Shown piece after piece: positions 1 through 8,092 of a stretch of DNA of 64,000 bases. Source of the DNA: Thiocapsa sp. (GTDB lineage Bacteria; Pseudomonadota; Gammaproteobacteria; Chromatiales; Chromatiaceae); assembly GCF_018399035.1 (NCBI RefSeq), contig NZ_CP073760.1:868001-932000 (forward strand), in the 5' to 3' direction. The notes below the pieces were generated by a model, which was given only the letters and a program-made list of their open reading frames with translations, ran no database searches and was not told where the DNA came from. Numbering within the stretch: the stretch's first letter is position 1; each line of letters opens with the position of its first letter. The position numbers and the translations under genes are program-made.

Positions 1-569
1 ACCGCTTGGGGGAGGTCGATAATCACGGGGCCATACTGATCGACCAGGATGTTGAATTCCGAGAGATCGCCGTGCACGAGCCCGCTGCAGAGCATACGCA
101 CCACGTCTTTGATCAGGATCTCGTGGTACAGGAGCGCTTGCTCGCCCGTCAGATCCAGATCATTGAGCCTCGGCGCCGCATTGCCCTCGTCGTCGGTGAC
201 CAGCTCCATCAAGAGGACGCCTTCGACATAGAGGTGCGGCTTGGGAACACGCACACCCGCAGCGGCCAAGCGGTACAACGCATCGACCTCGGTGTTCTGC
301 CAAACGTCTTCCTGCTGTTGCCGCCCGTAGCGCGAGCCTTTCGCCATGGCGCGCGCTTGTCGGCTGTTTCGCACCTTACGGCCTTCGCTGTACAAGACCT
401 GCTTATGAAAACCCCGTTGATTGGCCTCTTTGTAGACCTTGGCACAGCGCACCGCGCCATCGGCATGCACCACATAGACGGCGGCCTCCTTGCCGCTCTT
501 GAGCGGCCGGATCACCTCGTCGACAAGACCGTCGCGGACCAGCGGTTCGAGACGCTTTGGAATCTTCAT
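1..569 (-). CDS. RIO1-family serine kinase, 3' part cut by window edge
   Basis: About 189 N-terminal codons are visible and the frame is still open at base 1. The protein opens MKIPKRLEPLVRDG, followed by a nucleotide-binding loop (KSGKEAAVY, residues about 26-34), the RIO catalytic loop HGDLSEFN and the metal-binding IIDLPQAV at the edge. RIO kinases are atypical Ser/Thr kinases or ATPases; bacterial members are cytoplasmic and their substrates are poorly known. I chose the ATG at 569-567 because an AGGA lies five bases upstream; another in-frame ATG at 575 overlaps that site. The plus-strand frame here is the antisense shadow. Confidence 0.85.
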   Translation of the reverse strand, partial: MKIPKRLEPLVRDGLVDEVIRPLKSGKEAAVYVVHADGAVRCAKVYKEANQRGFHKQVLYSEGRKVRNSRQARAMAKGSRYGRQQQEDVWQNTEVDALYRLAAAGVRVPKPHLYVEGVLLMELVTDDEGNAAPRLNDLDLTGEQALLYHEILIKDVVRMLCSGLVHGDLSEFNILVDQYGPVIIDLPQA

Positions 570-830
570 AGACATCCTGATGTGAAAGGGCAAAATCCGC
601 GCGAAATCGGCGCCGCCCAAGAACAGTTTTCGGTGCTCGAATGACCGCCGACGGCATTGGAGCGCGATGCGTTGACCTGACGGCCCGGGATTGCGACGTA
701 CGCTCGTTCCGACAGGGCGTGTCCATGGTCTCGAGCGTGACGGACTCGGAGAAGATTAACACGTCGGCCCGGGGCGCCCGTGCTCGGGTCTTCGCCTGAC
801 CGGCACGGGCATGCGAGGCACGAGAGCATC

Positions 831-1115
831 ATGAAACCGGACACCCGAACCGCCATACGACAGCTCATCAAGCAGGTACGCGCCGCGATACCGTTCGACG
901 CGGCACAGGCCCGTGTCTGCAGCGGCGACTGCTCCGGCTGCTCGCAGAAGCTGTTGGACGATCTGGAGGGAGAGCTGGCGGCATGGGAGCAGCGGCTCGC
1001 CGAGGGAGACCGGCCGAGTCTTGCAGACCTGTCGCGTCTGGCCAAGACCGCTCGCAAGATCCATCGTGTGCTGGTGCGAAACGGCATCCTGGCCGAGGAG
1101 ACCGAGCCAAGGTGA
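831..1115 (+). CDS. Conserved hypothetical protein with clustered cysteines
   Basis: A 94-aa cytoplasmic protein starting MKPDTRTAIRQ. A cysteine cluster, CSGDCSGC (residues about 26-33), is followed by a helical segment rich in Arg, Lys and Leu (AKTARKIHRVL). The spacing could suit metal binding, but that is inference. Small proteins with this Cys cluster and a C-terminal R-K-I-H motif occur in other gammaproteobacteria as unnamed families, as far as I recall. The ATG at 831 is preferred over one at 780 because conservation-like sequence begins here and a GAGAG lies just upstream. Confidence 0.7.
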   Translation: MKPDTRTAIRQLIKQVRAAIPFDAAQARVCSGDCSGCSQKLLDDLEGELAAWEQRLAEGDRPSLADLSRLAKTARKIHRVLVRNGILAEETEPR

Positions 1116-1143
1116 GATGCTGTTGTTTTAAAAAGATTCTCGG

Positions 1144-1497
1144 TCACCTGGCAAGCCGTCTCTTGGTCGGCAAGATCCAACGCCGCTTTGACACCTCTGT
1201 CCCCGGCACGCACCCGCTGGCGCCGGTCGCGAGGGGCGCCTCGCCGTCGAGCGCACGCCGCACCGCCGCGGCGTTGACCACGGCACGGCAACTGCCGTCC
1301 TCCGAGAGCGCTTGGGTCATGAACATCGCCAGCGTCTCGGTCGGGGAATAGACCCGCTTGCGAAACGGCGGCTGGAGCGCTTCGGCCCGGTCGAGCAGCT
1401 GCGGAGCGCTCAACAGGTCGAAGAATCCGCCGACATCGGTGTCGGCGATATGGGCAAGGACGCGTTGCCGTTGCGCGGCGGGCTGGTTAGGATGCAT
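1144..1497 (-). pseudogene. IS4-type transposase, N-terminal fragment
   Basis: The reading starts MHPNQPAAQRQRVLAHIAD and carries the N-terminal domain typical of IS4-family transposases (ETLAMFMTQALSEDGSCR). No DDE catalytic core follows: the match fades near base 1205 and the frame runs into unrelated sequence. A matching terminus sequence lies upstream at 1608-1624. The same family is found again at 3532-3711, so this is one of two relics bracketing the mazEF region. Not functional as a transposase. Confidence 0.75.
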
Positions 1498-1607
1498 GGG
1501 GGCTGCCGTCCGAGGTGATGAGTTGGCTTTTGGCGAGTTCAGCCTATCACCTTGGCAGCCCTTCCCCTTAGTGTTTTCAGAAACTTGAGATTTTCTCCTC
1601 GCTTATC

Positions 1608-1624
1608 TTAGTGCCATTCGGCTC
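1608..1624 (+). repeat. IS4-type element terminus (inverted partner at 3514-3530)
   Basis: TTAGTGCCATTCGGCTC occurs here, and its exact reverse complement occurs at 3514-3530. Each lies next to a transposase relic, which suggests terminal inverted repeats of an IS4-type element. At this site it lies upstream of the transposase start; at the other it lies just past the truncated 3' end. Confidence 0.65.
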
Positions 1625-1724
1625 CAACCCTTTTCGCCCATGACTTCCTCGAACGGAACCCGCTCCCTTGCGTGTCGGGCACAGCACGTTTAGACTATGT
1701 ATAAACATTGGCTGGAGCCGAACC

Positions 1725-1979
1725 TTGACCTCAATCGTTCTCGACATCAAGCACTGGGGCAACAACCTCGGTGTGCGCTTGCCCGCGGCCATCGCCCGGG
1801 CTGCCCATCTGCACGCCGACCAGCGTGTCAACATCACCGTGGAAGGCGAACGGGTCATCATCACGCCGATTCGCGACGAACGACTGACTCTGGAACAACG
1901 CCTGGCCTGCTTCGATCCCGAACGCCACGGCGGCGAAGCCATGCCCGCCGAGAAGGCTCTTGGCGCCGAACAATGGTGA
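1725..1979 (+). CDS. mazE: MazE/AbrB-type antitoxin
   Basis: An 84-aa protein with a swapped-hairpin AbrB DNA-binding domain: the core IKHWGNNLGVRLPAAI matches the MazE pattern K-x-W-G-N-x-x-x-V-R-[IL]-P, and VNITVEGERVIITPI supplies the closing strands. It should bind the MazF partner and autoregulate the operon. I chose the TTG at 1725 because GGAG lies seven bases upstream and the domain begins at once; an ATG at 1668 gives a 19-residue extension unlike the family. The stop overlaps the next start (ATGGTGA). Confidence 0.8.
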   Translation: MTSIVLDIKHWGNNLGVRLPAAIARAAHLHADQRVNITVEGERVIITPIRDERLTLEQRLACFDPERHGGEAMPAEKALGAEQW

Positions 1980-2350
1980 AAGCAGTCAAAGCCTGGGCGC
2001 CGAACCGCCAGGACGTCATCTGGATCGACTGCAATCCCCAGCGCGGGCAGGAGATGCGGGATGTTCATCCCTTTCTGGTGCTCTCGCCCAAAGCCTTCAA
2101 CGAACGGACCTCGCTGGTCATCGGCCTGCCCATGACCACCGCCGACTATAACGTCGACAACCCCTTTGCCGTAGCGGTCGGTGCGGCCGGGGGGCGCAAG
2201 GCCGGGCAAACCAGTTACGTTCTCTGCCACCAGCCCAAATCCTTCGACTGGCATCTGCGCAGCGGCACACCACATCCGATGAAACGCATCCCCGATGCCC
2301 GCTTTGCCGAGGTGCTGGCAGTGCTCAACCAGATCGTGCAACTAGCTTGA
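1973..2350 (+). CDS. mazF: MazF/PemK-type mRNA interferase toxin
   Basis: A 125-aa protein of normal MazF length. It has the PemK-like fold signature: DVIWIDCNPQRGQE near the start (the family pattern is G-D-I/V-x-x-x-x-x-P-x-x-G-x-E), HPFLVLSPKAFN, and GLPMTT. It is predicted to be a ribosome-associated or free endoribonuclease neutralised by the upstream MazE. The ATG at 1973 overlaps the antitoxin stop by seven bases, which implies translational coupling. Its 3' end overlaps the end of the opposite-strand gene at 2342. Confidence 0.85.
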   Translation: MVKAVKAWAPNRQDVIWIDCNPQRGQEMRDVHPFLVLSPKAFNERTSLVIGLPMTTADYNVDNPFAVAVGAAGGRKAGQTSYVLCHQPKSFDWHLRSGTPHPMKRIPDARFAEVLAVLNQIVQLA

Positions 2351-3403
2351 ATACCACACGCCGTCCTCCAGACCTGGACACGCGAGAAAAGTCTCCGACC
2401 CGTCGGTCCCCGGTTTCCCTACGCCGGAGTGCTGCCGATTGAGGCTGGCGATTAGGGGCAACAGCACGGGGCGGAAATGCGGGACGGTCACGCCCGCCAG
2501 GATGCGATAGTCGGTGAGCGCCGCGGGGTCGGCATTATCGATGGTCTCCTGCAGTGCCGTCCGCGTTGGCTTCTGAAGCCGTGGCCAGAAATCCGGAAAG
2601 GCGGCGATGAAGGCGATGGCGCGCGACCGGTTCGCCGGCTCAAGATTGTCCATCAGCCTGACGATTGCCAGGGAGACGTCCGGCCAGGCTTCTGCAGCAC
2701 GTTCGCGCACCGCGACCAGCGAAGGGATGATCTTGCGATGGAGCGGTTCCCATTGCGCCGACACACCCTTGAGAAGGGATTTTGCGAGCACCGTGCCGAA
2801 GTTGCGGACGTTCTGAGCGCGGACGCGCGCGAGGTATCGTTGCTCGACATAGTCGAGAATGCGCTCGTAGGCCGTTGGAAAGCCTGGCGACTGCACGTCG
2901 ACATCATAGAGGTCGAAAATCGCTTTGCCCTGCAAGGGTTCCTGCGACAGCACTAGATCGACTGCATTGACGAGATGAAGTCGCACCAGCTCCGGCGATG
3001 GTTCAAAGAGATCAGCCTCGGCCGAGAACGCCGGGTGCGCACAAAGATGTCTATCTTCGCGAAGGCGCTTCAGATGCGTTCGGGCGATGCGATTGACGAC
3101 CTGGGTGTTGGCCGTTGCGTCTTCGAGGATACCTCCCTCAAGCTGAAGCAGCTTGGCGACGTCGCCTCCGGCAGTTGCGTTATCCCACGACTGAAGAAAC
3201 GCAGTCGCGGCAGCATCGCCCATGGCGCTTAGCTCGCGATACTTGGCGATCAGATCGTAGACTAGGGCGACCCAGGCGGAGGTGAGTGCGCCACGCAACG
3301 CGCCCGCCTTGTATGCTTTCACTGCGGCAAGAAAGTACACTTTCGACTGGGGATGCCGAATTCGTGTGAGCAGTATGTCGAGATCTACAAATCCAGTGTC
3401 CAC
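2342..3403 (-). CDS. Hypothetical protein of an accessory-gene family
   Basis: A 353-aa soluble, helix-rich protein with a GTG start and AGAG four bases upstream. The N-terminal segment (HPQSKVYFLAAVKAYKAG, then SAWVALVYDLI) resembles a family of unnamed proteins common in genomic islands; I do not know its function. No signal peptide, membrane segment or enzyme motif is obvious. The last ~25 residues (GKPGTDGSETFL onward) look unlike the rest and end just inside the mazF stop, so the C-terminus may have been truncated by rearrangement. It sits with mazEF between two IS4-type relics. Confidence 0.6.
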   Translation of the reverse strand: MDTGFVDLDILLTRIRHPQSKVYFLAAVKAYKAGALRGALTSAWVALVYDLIAKYRELSAMGDAAATAFLQSWDNATAGGDVAKLLQLEGGILEDATANTQVVNRIARTHLKRLREDRHLCAHPAFSAEADLFEPSPELVRLHLVNAVDLVLSQEPLQGKAIFDLYDVDVQSPGFPTAYERILDYVEQRYLARVRAQNVRNFGTVLAKSLLKGVSAQWEPLHRKIIPSLVAVRERAAEAWPDVSLAIVRLMDNLEPANRSRAIAFIAAFPDFWPRLQKPTRTALQETIDNADPAALTDYRILAGVTVPHFRPVLLPLIASLNRQHSGVGKPGTDGSETFLACPGLEDGVWYSS

Positions 3404-3531
3404 GGTTCTCTAGCCAGGAAGTGCAGTGTACGGAAGCAATATTACCTTGCCCCATACGCTACCGAAAATCCCGCGTCTTCGCCTCGATGGTGTCGATGCG
3501 GGGTAAGGGGTCAGAGCCGAATGGCACTAAC

Positions 3532-3711
3532 TTAAGCCAAAACCGGCGCAAAAGGGGAATACACCCGCTCGCGAAACGGCGGCTGGAGCGCTTCGACCCG
3601 GTCGAGCAGCTGCGGAGCGGTCAACAGATCGAAGAATCCGCCGACATCGGTGTCGGCGACATGGGCAAGGACGCGTTGCCGTTGCGCGGCGGGCTGGTTA
3701 GGATGCTTCAT
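3532..3711 (-). pseudogene. IS4-type transposase remnant, second copy
   Basis: Starts MKHPNQPAAQRQRVLAHVAD and is nearly identical to the first ~50 residues of the fragment at 1144-1497, then fuses within about 20 bases to the element terminus at 3514-3530. It therefore looks like an internally deleted copy (5' coding end joined to the 3' terminus). Upstream of its start the sequence no longer matches the first copy. Confidence 0.75.
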
Positions 3712-3729
3712 GCAAGACTTTGAAGGCAT

Positions 3730-4330
3730 TGACGATCGCGTTCATCCGATGGCTCACCTGCCGGGTGATGGCCGCTACGACCCCTGGAGCACGCCCCGTG
3801 CGGCGCCCGACTGCGTTGCAACGCGTTGTCGTAGAACCACTACGACGCCTCGTCGCGCCTTGCCGGACACCACGCGGCACGCACTCCAGGGGCCGTTCAA
3901 CTGCCGGATCTAGGCTAACCGGTTGTGGCCGAACCCCGACGCCCCGCCGACCCGGATCGGATCGGATCGTCACGCCCGACTGCGCGATCGCCCATGAGAC
4001 GTCTCGAATGCCGCGGATTACGGCCCGGTAGAGCAGGTTTGCGCTGCAGCAGGGGCTTGATCTCGTCGGTCTCGTAGGGGACGAGGCGACCTTCGTCATC
4101 GACGTCGAGCCGGCTCCTCGGGTCGATGCACCCAGTCCCGCCGATGACCCCGTTGGACGGTCGTGTTGCCGGCAGCATCGCGAGTCGCCCTGCCGGGTCG
4201 CCGGCCCCGCGCCCTCGATCGCAATCACGACAGGGGGCAACGCTCGCGGGAATCATCGGCGCCGGCGGCTCGCCCGTGCTTGGCTCGGCCGCGCGATCCT
4301 CCCGCCTGTCCCATCACCCGGAGAACCCCG
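3730..4330. other. Non-coding, degraded region
   Basis: I find no convincing gene in these 600 bases. One minus-strand stretch (about 4035-4150) reads like a short protein relic (SRLDVDDEGRLVPYETDE), but it is embedded in unlike sequence and I cannot name it. The region contains one copy of a 30-bp dispersed repeat (3886-3915) and the ribosome binding site (GGAG at 4320-4323) of the next gene. Confidence 0.5.
3886..3915 (+). repeat. Dispersed 30-bp repeat, copy 1
   Basis: The sequence is CCAGGGGCCGTTCAA followed by two variable bases and GCCGGATC[T/C]AGGC. A second copy in the same orientation lies at 7757-7786 with three differences. Both lie in intergenic DNA at the edges of the isochorismatase/VWA block. 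Origin unknown; it could be a mobile-element end or a regulatory element. Confidence 0.55.
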
Positions 4331-5002
4331 ATGCGCTGGAAGACCGCCTATCGCTCCTTCTACTACGCGCAGGCACCCGAGCCCGAGGACCTGGTGCTGG
4401 ACCCGGCCGAGACGGCGCTGCTGTGCATCGACGTGCAGAACCTCTATCTGGAGATCCCGGCCGATCCGCAGGAGGCCGCGCGCTGGTTCCCCTTCCATCG
4501 GCGCATGCGCGAGATCGTGATCCCGACCACGCGCGGGCTGCAGGACGCCTTTCGCGCGAAGGGGATGGACGTGATCCACGCGCGCATCGCCTGCCTGCTC
4601 GACGACGGGCGGGACCGCTCGCTCAGTCAGAAGAAGCCGGGCTGGAACGCGCTGCTGCTGCCCAAGGACAGCGCGGCGAGCCAACTGGTCCCGGAGCTGG
4701 CGCCGCTCCCCGGCGAGATCCTGGTGACCAAGACCACCGACAGCGCCTTGACCGGGACGAACCTGCGTTTGATCCTCGCCAATCTGGGTATCCGCAACGT
4801 CGTGCTGACCGGGATCTTCACCGATCAATGCGTCTCCTCCACGGTGCGCAGCCTCGCCGACGAGAGCTTCAACGTCATCGTGGTCGAGGACGGCTGTGCC
4901 GCAGGCACCGACGAGCTGCACCGGCGCGAGCTGGAGATCATCAACATGATCTACTGCCAGGTGCTCGGCAGCGTGGAGCTGCGGGCGATCATGGGACTTT
5001 GA
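4331..5002 (+). CDS. Isochorismatase-family cysteine hydrolase
   Basis: A 223-aa cytoplasmic protein. The family triad is visible: Asp in ALLCIDVQN (residue about 37), Lys in VTKTTDSAL (about 137), and the nucleophile Cys in FTDQCVSST (about 167). The fold covers nicotinamidases, isochorismatases, ureidoacrylate and biuret hydrolases, so the substrate cannot be assigned. The start is supported by GGAG eight bases upstream. A small secreted-protein gene follows 12 bases downstream on the same strand, so they may be cotranscribed. Confidence 0.85.
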   Translation: MRWKTAYRSFYYAQAPEPEDLVLDPAETALLCIDVQNLYLEIPADPQEAARWFPFHRRMREIVIPTTRGLQDAFRAKGMDVIHARIACLLDDGRDRSLSQKKPGWNALLLPKDSAASQLVPELAPLPGEILVTKTTDSALTGTNLRLILANLGIRNVVLTGIFTDQCVSSTVRSLADESFNVIVVEDGCAAGTDELHRRELEIINMIYCQVLGSVELRAIMGL

Positions 5003-5014
5003 GGGACGACGACG

Positions 5015-5494
5015 ATGAATCTTGCGCGAACCCTGGCGATCGGCTGTGCCGCGCCCCTGCTCCTGCCGATGTGCGGCACGGCGAACCTGGCGGCAGAGCC
5101 GGCGCCCGCCGTTAAGGCCGCGGCGCCCACTACGCCTCCGCCCGGCAGTCGGGAGCGCCTGGCGATTCTGGATGGGCTGCGCGCGGAGTTGGTCCATCTG
5201 ACGGGGCCGGACTTGGTCTTCGTCGTCGCGGACTTGCGGGTGATCGAGGGCTGGGCTTGGATCGAGGCCACCCCGCAGTCGCGCGACGGTGCTGGCGACC
5301 GGGGCGGCACTCGATGCCGCGCTCGGCCCCTGCGCGGGCAAATGCCCGGCGGGCGCCGGCACCGGTCGAAGGCCGGGGTCATTCCGCCGCTGCCGACTCG
5401 ACGACGATCGCGTGGCTCGCCAATACCACGCCATTCGCGACATCGACGTAACGGACCTCGTAGCTGCCGGGGTTCAGCGGCACGCTCAGCGTGA
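5015..5494 (+). CDS. Small exported protein, C-terminus probably frameshifted
   Basis: The N-terminus (MNLARTLAIGCAAPLLLP) is a signal peptide, with a cysteine at residue 20 that could allow lipidation. The mature part SRERLAILDGLRAEL and VFVVADLRVIEGWAWIEA looks like a small periplasmic domain. After about residue 90 the composition changes to Arg/Gly-rich and the frame overlaps the convergent gene ending at 5379. The natural stop was probably lost by a frameshift near 5280, so the true end is uncertain. Confidence 0.5.
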   Translation: MNLARTLAIGCAAPLLLPMCGTANLAAEPAPAVKAAAPTTPPPGSRERLAILDGLRAELVHLTGPDLVFVVADLRVIEGWAWIEATPQSRDGAGDRGGTRCRARPLRGQMPGGRRHRSKAGVIPPLPTRRRSRGSPIPRHSRHRRNGPRSCRGSAARSA

Positions 5495-7091
5495 TGCCGT
5501 CACCCTCGTCGCTGACCACCGGGACCGCGGATGCCCACTGGAACGGACCCTGGTCCGGGCTGGCGATGGCGATGCGGTCGCGTTCGCCGGCGGGGCCGGT
5601 CCAGCCGACGCGGATGGTCTCGCCGGGAGCGGCGCGTTCCGGCGCGTTGAGCGAGGCGGCGACCGCCTGCACTTCGAGATCGCTGCTCGTGACGATCTCG
5701 CCGGTGCGACCCAGGCGATAGCGCAATTGGTATAGGCCAGCGGCGTCCGGGGCGACGAAGCGGGCGCCGGCGTTGTTGTCGGCGCGGGCCTCGGCCAGCG
5801 GGGTGGCGTCCAGCGGCGCACCGGCCACCACCAGTTCGACGCGGTCGCGGGAGCGACCGGGGCCCTGCCAGGCCAGGTCGATACTGGCGCCGGTGACGAC
5901 CTCGGCCGGGGCGGTGATCGCCGCCGTCACCGGTACCACCTCCAGCGGTCGGCGGGCCAGCGTGCCGCGCCCCGCGTCGAGCACGTAGCGCACTTCATAG
6001 AGACCGGGCTCCGCCGGCGCCTCGATGCTGACCACCGGCTTGTCGCGGGTCCGGTTGTAAGTGCCGAGCTTGCCCTCGGCGGTGCCCATCGGCACGATCG
6101 TGATGTAGTCGGAGGTCTTCACGGTGCCATCGCGGGTCACCTCGAAGCGCTCCCCGGCGCTGACCGTCGCCGGCGCGTCCAGCGTCAGCGCGGCGCCCAG
6201 CAGTTCGATCGGCGCGCGACCGGCCACGATGCGATCGGCGCCGAGCACATAGCGCACCTCGTAGCGTCCGGGTTCCGCCGGCGCCTGGACGCTGACCTCC
6301 AGGTTGTCGCGGGCGCGGGTGTAGCCGCCGAGGACGTTGTCCGCGGTGCCGACCGGCACGATCGTGATGAAGTCCGAGCCCATCACCGTGCGGTCACGCG
6401 TGACCGCGATCCGCGCACCGGCCGTGGCTGTGGTCGGGGCCGTCAGGGTGATCGGGGTGGCGGTCAGCTCGATCGGCGCGCGGCCGAGCACGGCGCGCCC
6501 CTCCTGCTTGACATAGCGCACCTCGTACAGACCGGCCTCGCCCGGCGCCTGCACCGTCACGTCGTCCGGATCCCGGACGCGCGTCTGGTTACCCAGGAGC
6601 TTGTCGGCCGTGCCCTGTCGGACGATGGTGATGATGTCGTGGGTCGGCGCGCGCGCGTCGTGGCCGACGCTGATCGGGGCGCCGGCCGGCGCGGTGGCCG
6701 GCACGCGCAGCGTGACCGGCTCGGGCGCGGGCGCGGGCGTTGGTTCGGGTTCGGGTTCGGGCTCCGGTTCGGGCGCCACCGTCACCGCGATCAGCGCGTC
6801 CTTCAGGGTCGCGGCATCACTGGCGCTGCGGTAGCTACCGCCGGTGTTCTCTGCAAGGCAGCGCAGTTGCGCCTGATCCGCCGGCGCACTGACATCGAAC
6901 CCAATGACGTGGGCGGTGAAGTCGATCCCGGCAGTCGCCAGTGCCGTGGCCACCGCGCAGGGGTCGCGGTCACAGTTCTCGGCACCGTCCGAGACCAGCA
7001 CGACCACCGCCCGGTCCTCCTCGTAACGCAGCGCCTCGGCGGCCTGGCGCACGGCGTCGGACAGCGGCGTCATGCCCTTGGGGTTGACCCC
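5379..7091 (-). CDS. VWA-domain protein, C-terminal part with beta-sandwich repeats (frameshifted gene)
   Basis: This is the larger piece of a gene split by a frameshift at 7088-7091. It begins inside the VWA domain (VNPKGMTPLSDAVRQ, then VVVLVSDGAENC), runs through a Pro-Glu-Pro linker (about 6720-6780), and then has five tandem ~95-residue Ig-like repeats. Each ends with a variant of GLYEVRYV and starts with a variant of APATVSAGE. The protein is probably exported and adhesive or cell-envelope associated. It ends 5379 with TGA, overlapping the convergent gene at 5015-5494. Confidence 0.75.
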   Translation of the reverse strand, partial: GVNPKGMTPLSDAVRQAAEALRYEEDRAVVVLVSDGAENCDRDPCAVATALATAGIDFTAHVIGFDVSAPADQAQLRCLAENTGGSYRSASDAATLKDALIAVTVAPEPEPEPEPEPTPAPAPEPVTLRVPATAPAGAPISVGHDARAPTHDIITIVRQGTADKLLGNQTRVRDPDDVTVQAPGEAGLYEVRYVKQEGRAVLGRAPIELTATPITLTAPTTATAGARIAVTRDRTVMGSDFITIVPVGTADNVLGGYTRARDNLEVSVQAPAEPGRYEVRYVLGADRIVAGRAPIELLGAALTLDAPATVSAGERFEVTRDGTVKTSDYITIVPMGTAEGKLGTYNRTRDKPVVSIEAPAEPGLYEVRYVLDAGRGTLARRPLEVVPVTAAITAPAEVVTGASIDLAWQGPGRSRDRVELVVAGAPLDATPLAEARADNNAGARFVAPDAAGLYQLRYRLGRTGEIVTSSDLEVQAVAASLNAPERAAPGETIRVGWTGPAGERDRIAIASPDQGPFQWASAVPVVSDEGDGITLSVPLNPGSYEVRYVDVANGVVLASHAIVVESAAAE

Positions 7092-7489
7092 GCGACCGCC
7101 GCCCGTATCGCCGCGCGGTTGTCGGTGCCGACCGGCACCAGTGCCTCGATGTCCTCGCAATCGCCTTTGCGGTTGTGGCCATAGGCCCACAGCCCAAGGG
7201 CCTGGTCGGCGGGCAGCGCGTCGAGCAGTTGCCCGACCACCTCGCGCGCCAGTGCGATCTTCGGCGTGCCGTCCACCTGCTGCCACATGGACCCGGAGGC
7301 ATCGAGTACCAGGATCGTGCTGGCCGGCCCCGGCGGGACCGCATCGCCCGACTGGGCCAACACCGGGCTGCCGCACAGCAGCGCGGCCACAAGTCCTGCG
7401 GAGCCCAACAGCGCGCCCCACGACGGGAACCCGGCGTCGCGCTGCTGGCGATTGGTGACTAATCCCTGGATCGGCCCCTGGATAGGCAT
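7070..7489 (-). CDS. VWA-domain protein, N-terminal part (frameshifted gene)
   Basis: This piece carries a signal-anchor or signal peptide (SWGALLGSAGLVAALLCG, cleavage near VLAQSG) and the start of a von Willebrand A domain with the MIDAS motif LDASGSMW. It stops at 7070 because of a frame change. Inserting one base in the four-G run (plus-strand C4 at 7088-7091) joins AIRAAVAG to VNPKGMTPLSD, the normal VWA continuation. I chose the ATG at 7489 because upstream codons back to 7603 lack protein-like character. Confidence 0.75.
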   Translation of the reverse strand: MPIQGPIQGLVTNRQQRDAGFPSWGALLGSAGLVAALLCGSPVLAQSGDAVPPGPASTILVLDASGSMWQQVDGTPKIALAREVVGQLLDALPADQALGLWAYGHNRKGDCEDIEALVPVGTDNRAAIRAAVAGSTPRA

Positions 7490-7712
7490 GACGTTGACCT
7501 CGGCATCGCGGCTGACGGTGACTGCAAGGGCCGCTACTCTAACCCAGTGGTTGAGTCGCGTCCCAACCGAGTCCCTCCCGTGAACCAACGTGAGCGACAA
7601 CACCTGCGTGATCGGTCTCCGAGGAGCACCGGGAGGCGTTTCAGGAGCCGGCGTCTCGGTTGTCTGTCTCGGGCTTGCGATCTCTCATCGCACCCGACAG
7701 ACATTGTCGACC

Positions 7713-7718
7713 TATAAT
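7713..7718 (+). promoter_or_regulatory. Possible -10 element
   Basis: A perfect TATAAT lies 98 bases upstream of the gene at 7811, between the two divergent genes. No good -35 hexamer is found 16-18 bases upstream, so this is weak evidence for a promoter. Confidence 0.3.
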
Positions 7719-7756
7719 GCGCACCCGGAATGCTCGGACGCCCCGCGTGAAGTACG

Positions 7757-7786
7757 CCAGGGGCCGTTCAAACGCCGGATCCAGGC
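7757..7786 (+). repeat. Dispersed 30-bp repeat, copy 2
   Basis: Same-strand partner of the repeat at 3886-3915: CCAGGGGCCGTTCAA, two variable bases, then GCCGGATCCAGGC. It lies between the -10-like TATAAT and the start of the 93-aa gene at 7811, so it would be in the 5' leader. Confidence 0.55.
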
Positions 7787-7810
7787 CACGACAGGACAAC
7801 GAGACCCATT

Positions 7811-8092
7811 ATGCCGACTCCAACCCAACAGGCCATCGACGAGGCGTTCGCCGCACTCGTCTACGATCGTGACGAGCGCAAGGCGCCGGATGCGCACCGC
7901 AGCAGCAAGTTCCGGGTGGGCTGGGCGGCGGCGCTCGAGGGCAAGGTCTACGAGCCCGAGAAGCTCGAGCGCTTGACCTGGCTGAACCTCGGCTATCGTC
8001 TGAGCCAACATTTCGGCGCCCTGACGCCGGAGCAGATCGATGTCGTTTACGATGACTTGGCGGCACGCTGGCGGGAGCCCTGCGCTGCTTGA
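7811..8092 (+). CDS. Conserved hypothetical protein, 93 aa
   Basis: A small soluble protein ([19 protein letters not shown]) with no signal peptide or membrane segment. The motif [21 protein letters not shown] is a helical stretch. I do not recognise the family by name. The 3' end overlaps the convergent copA end by 46 bases. The start has a GAG six bases upstream; codon usage is like the neighbours. Confidence 0.6.
   Translation: MPTPTQQAIDEAFAALVYDRDERKAPDAHRSSKFRVGWAAALEGKVYEPEKLERLTWLNLGYRLSQHFGALTPEQIDVVYDDLAARWREPCAA

Noticed and set aside
6720..6780. Short tandem repeat GGTTCGGGTTCGGG
   Set aside because: It encodes the Pro-Glu linker of the VWA protein; not a CRISPR or telomere-like array. 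No CRISPR array was seen anywhere.
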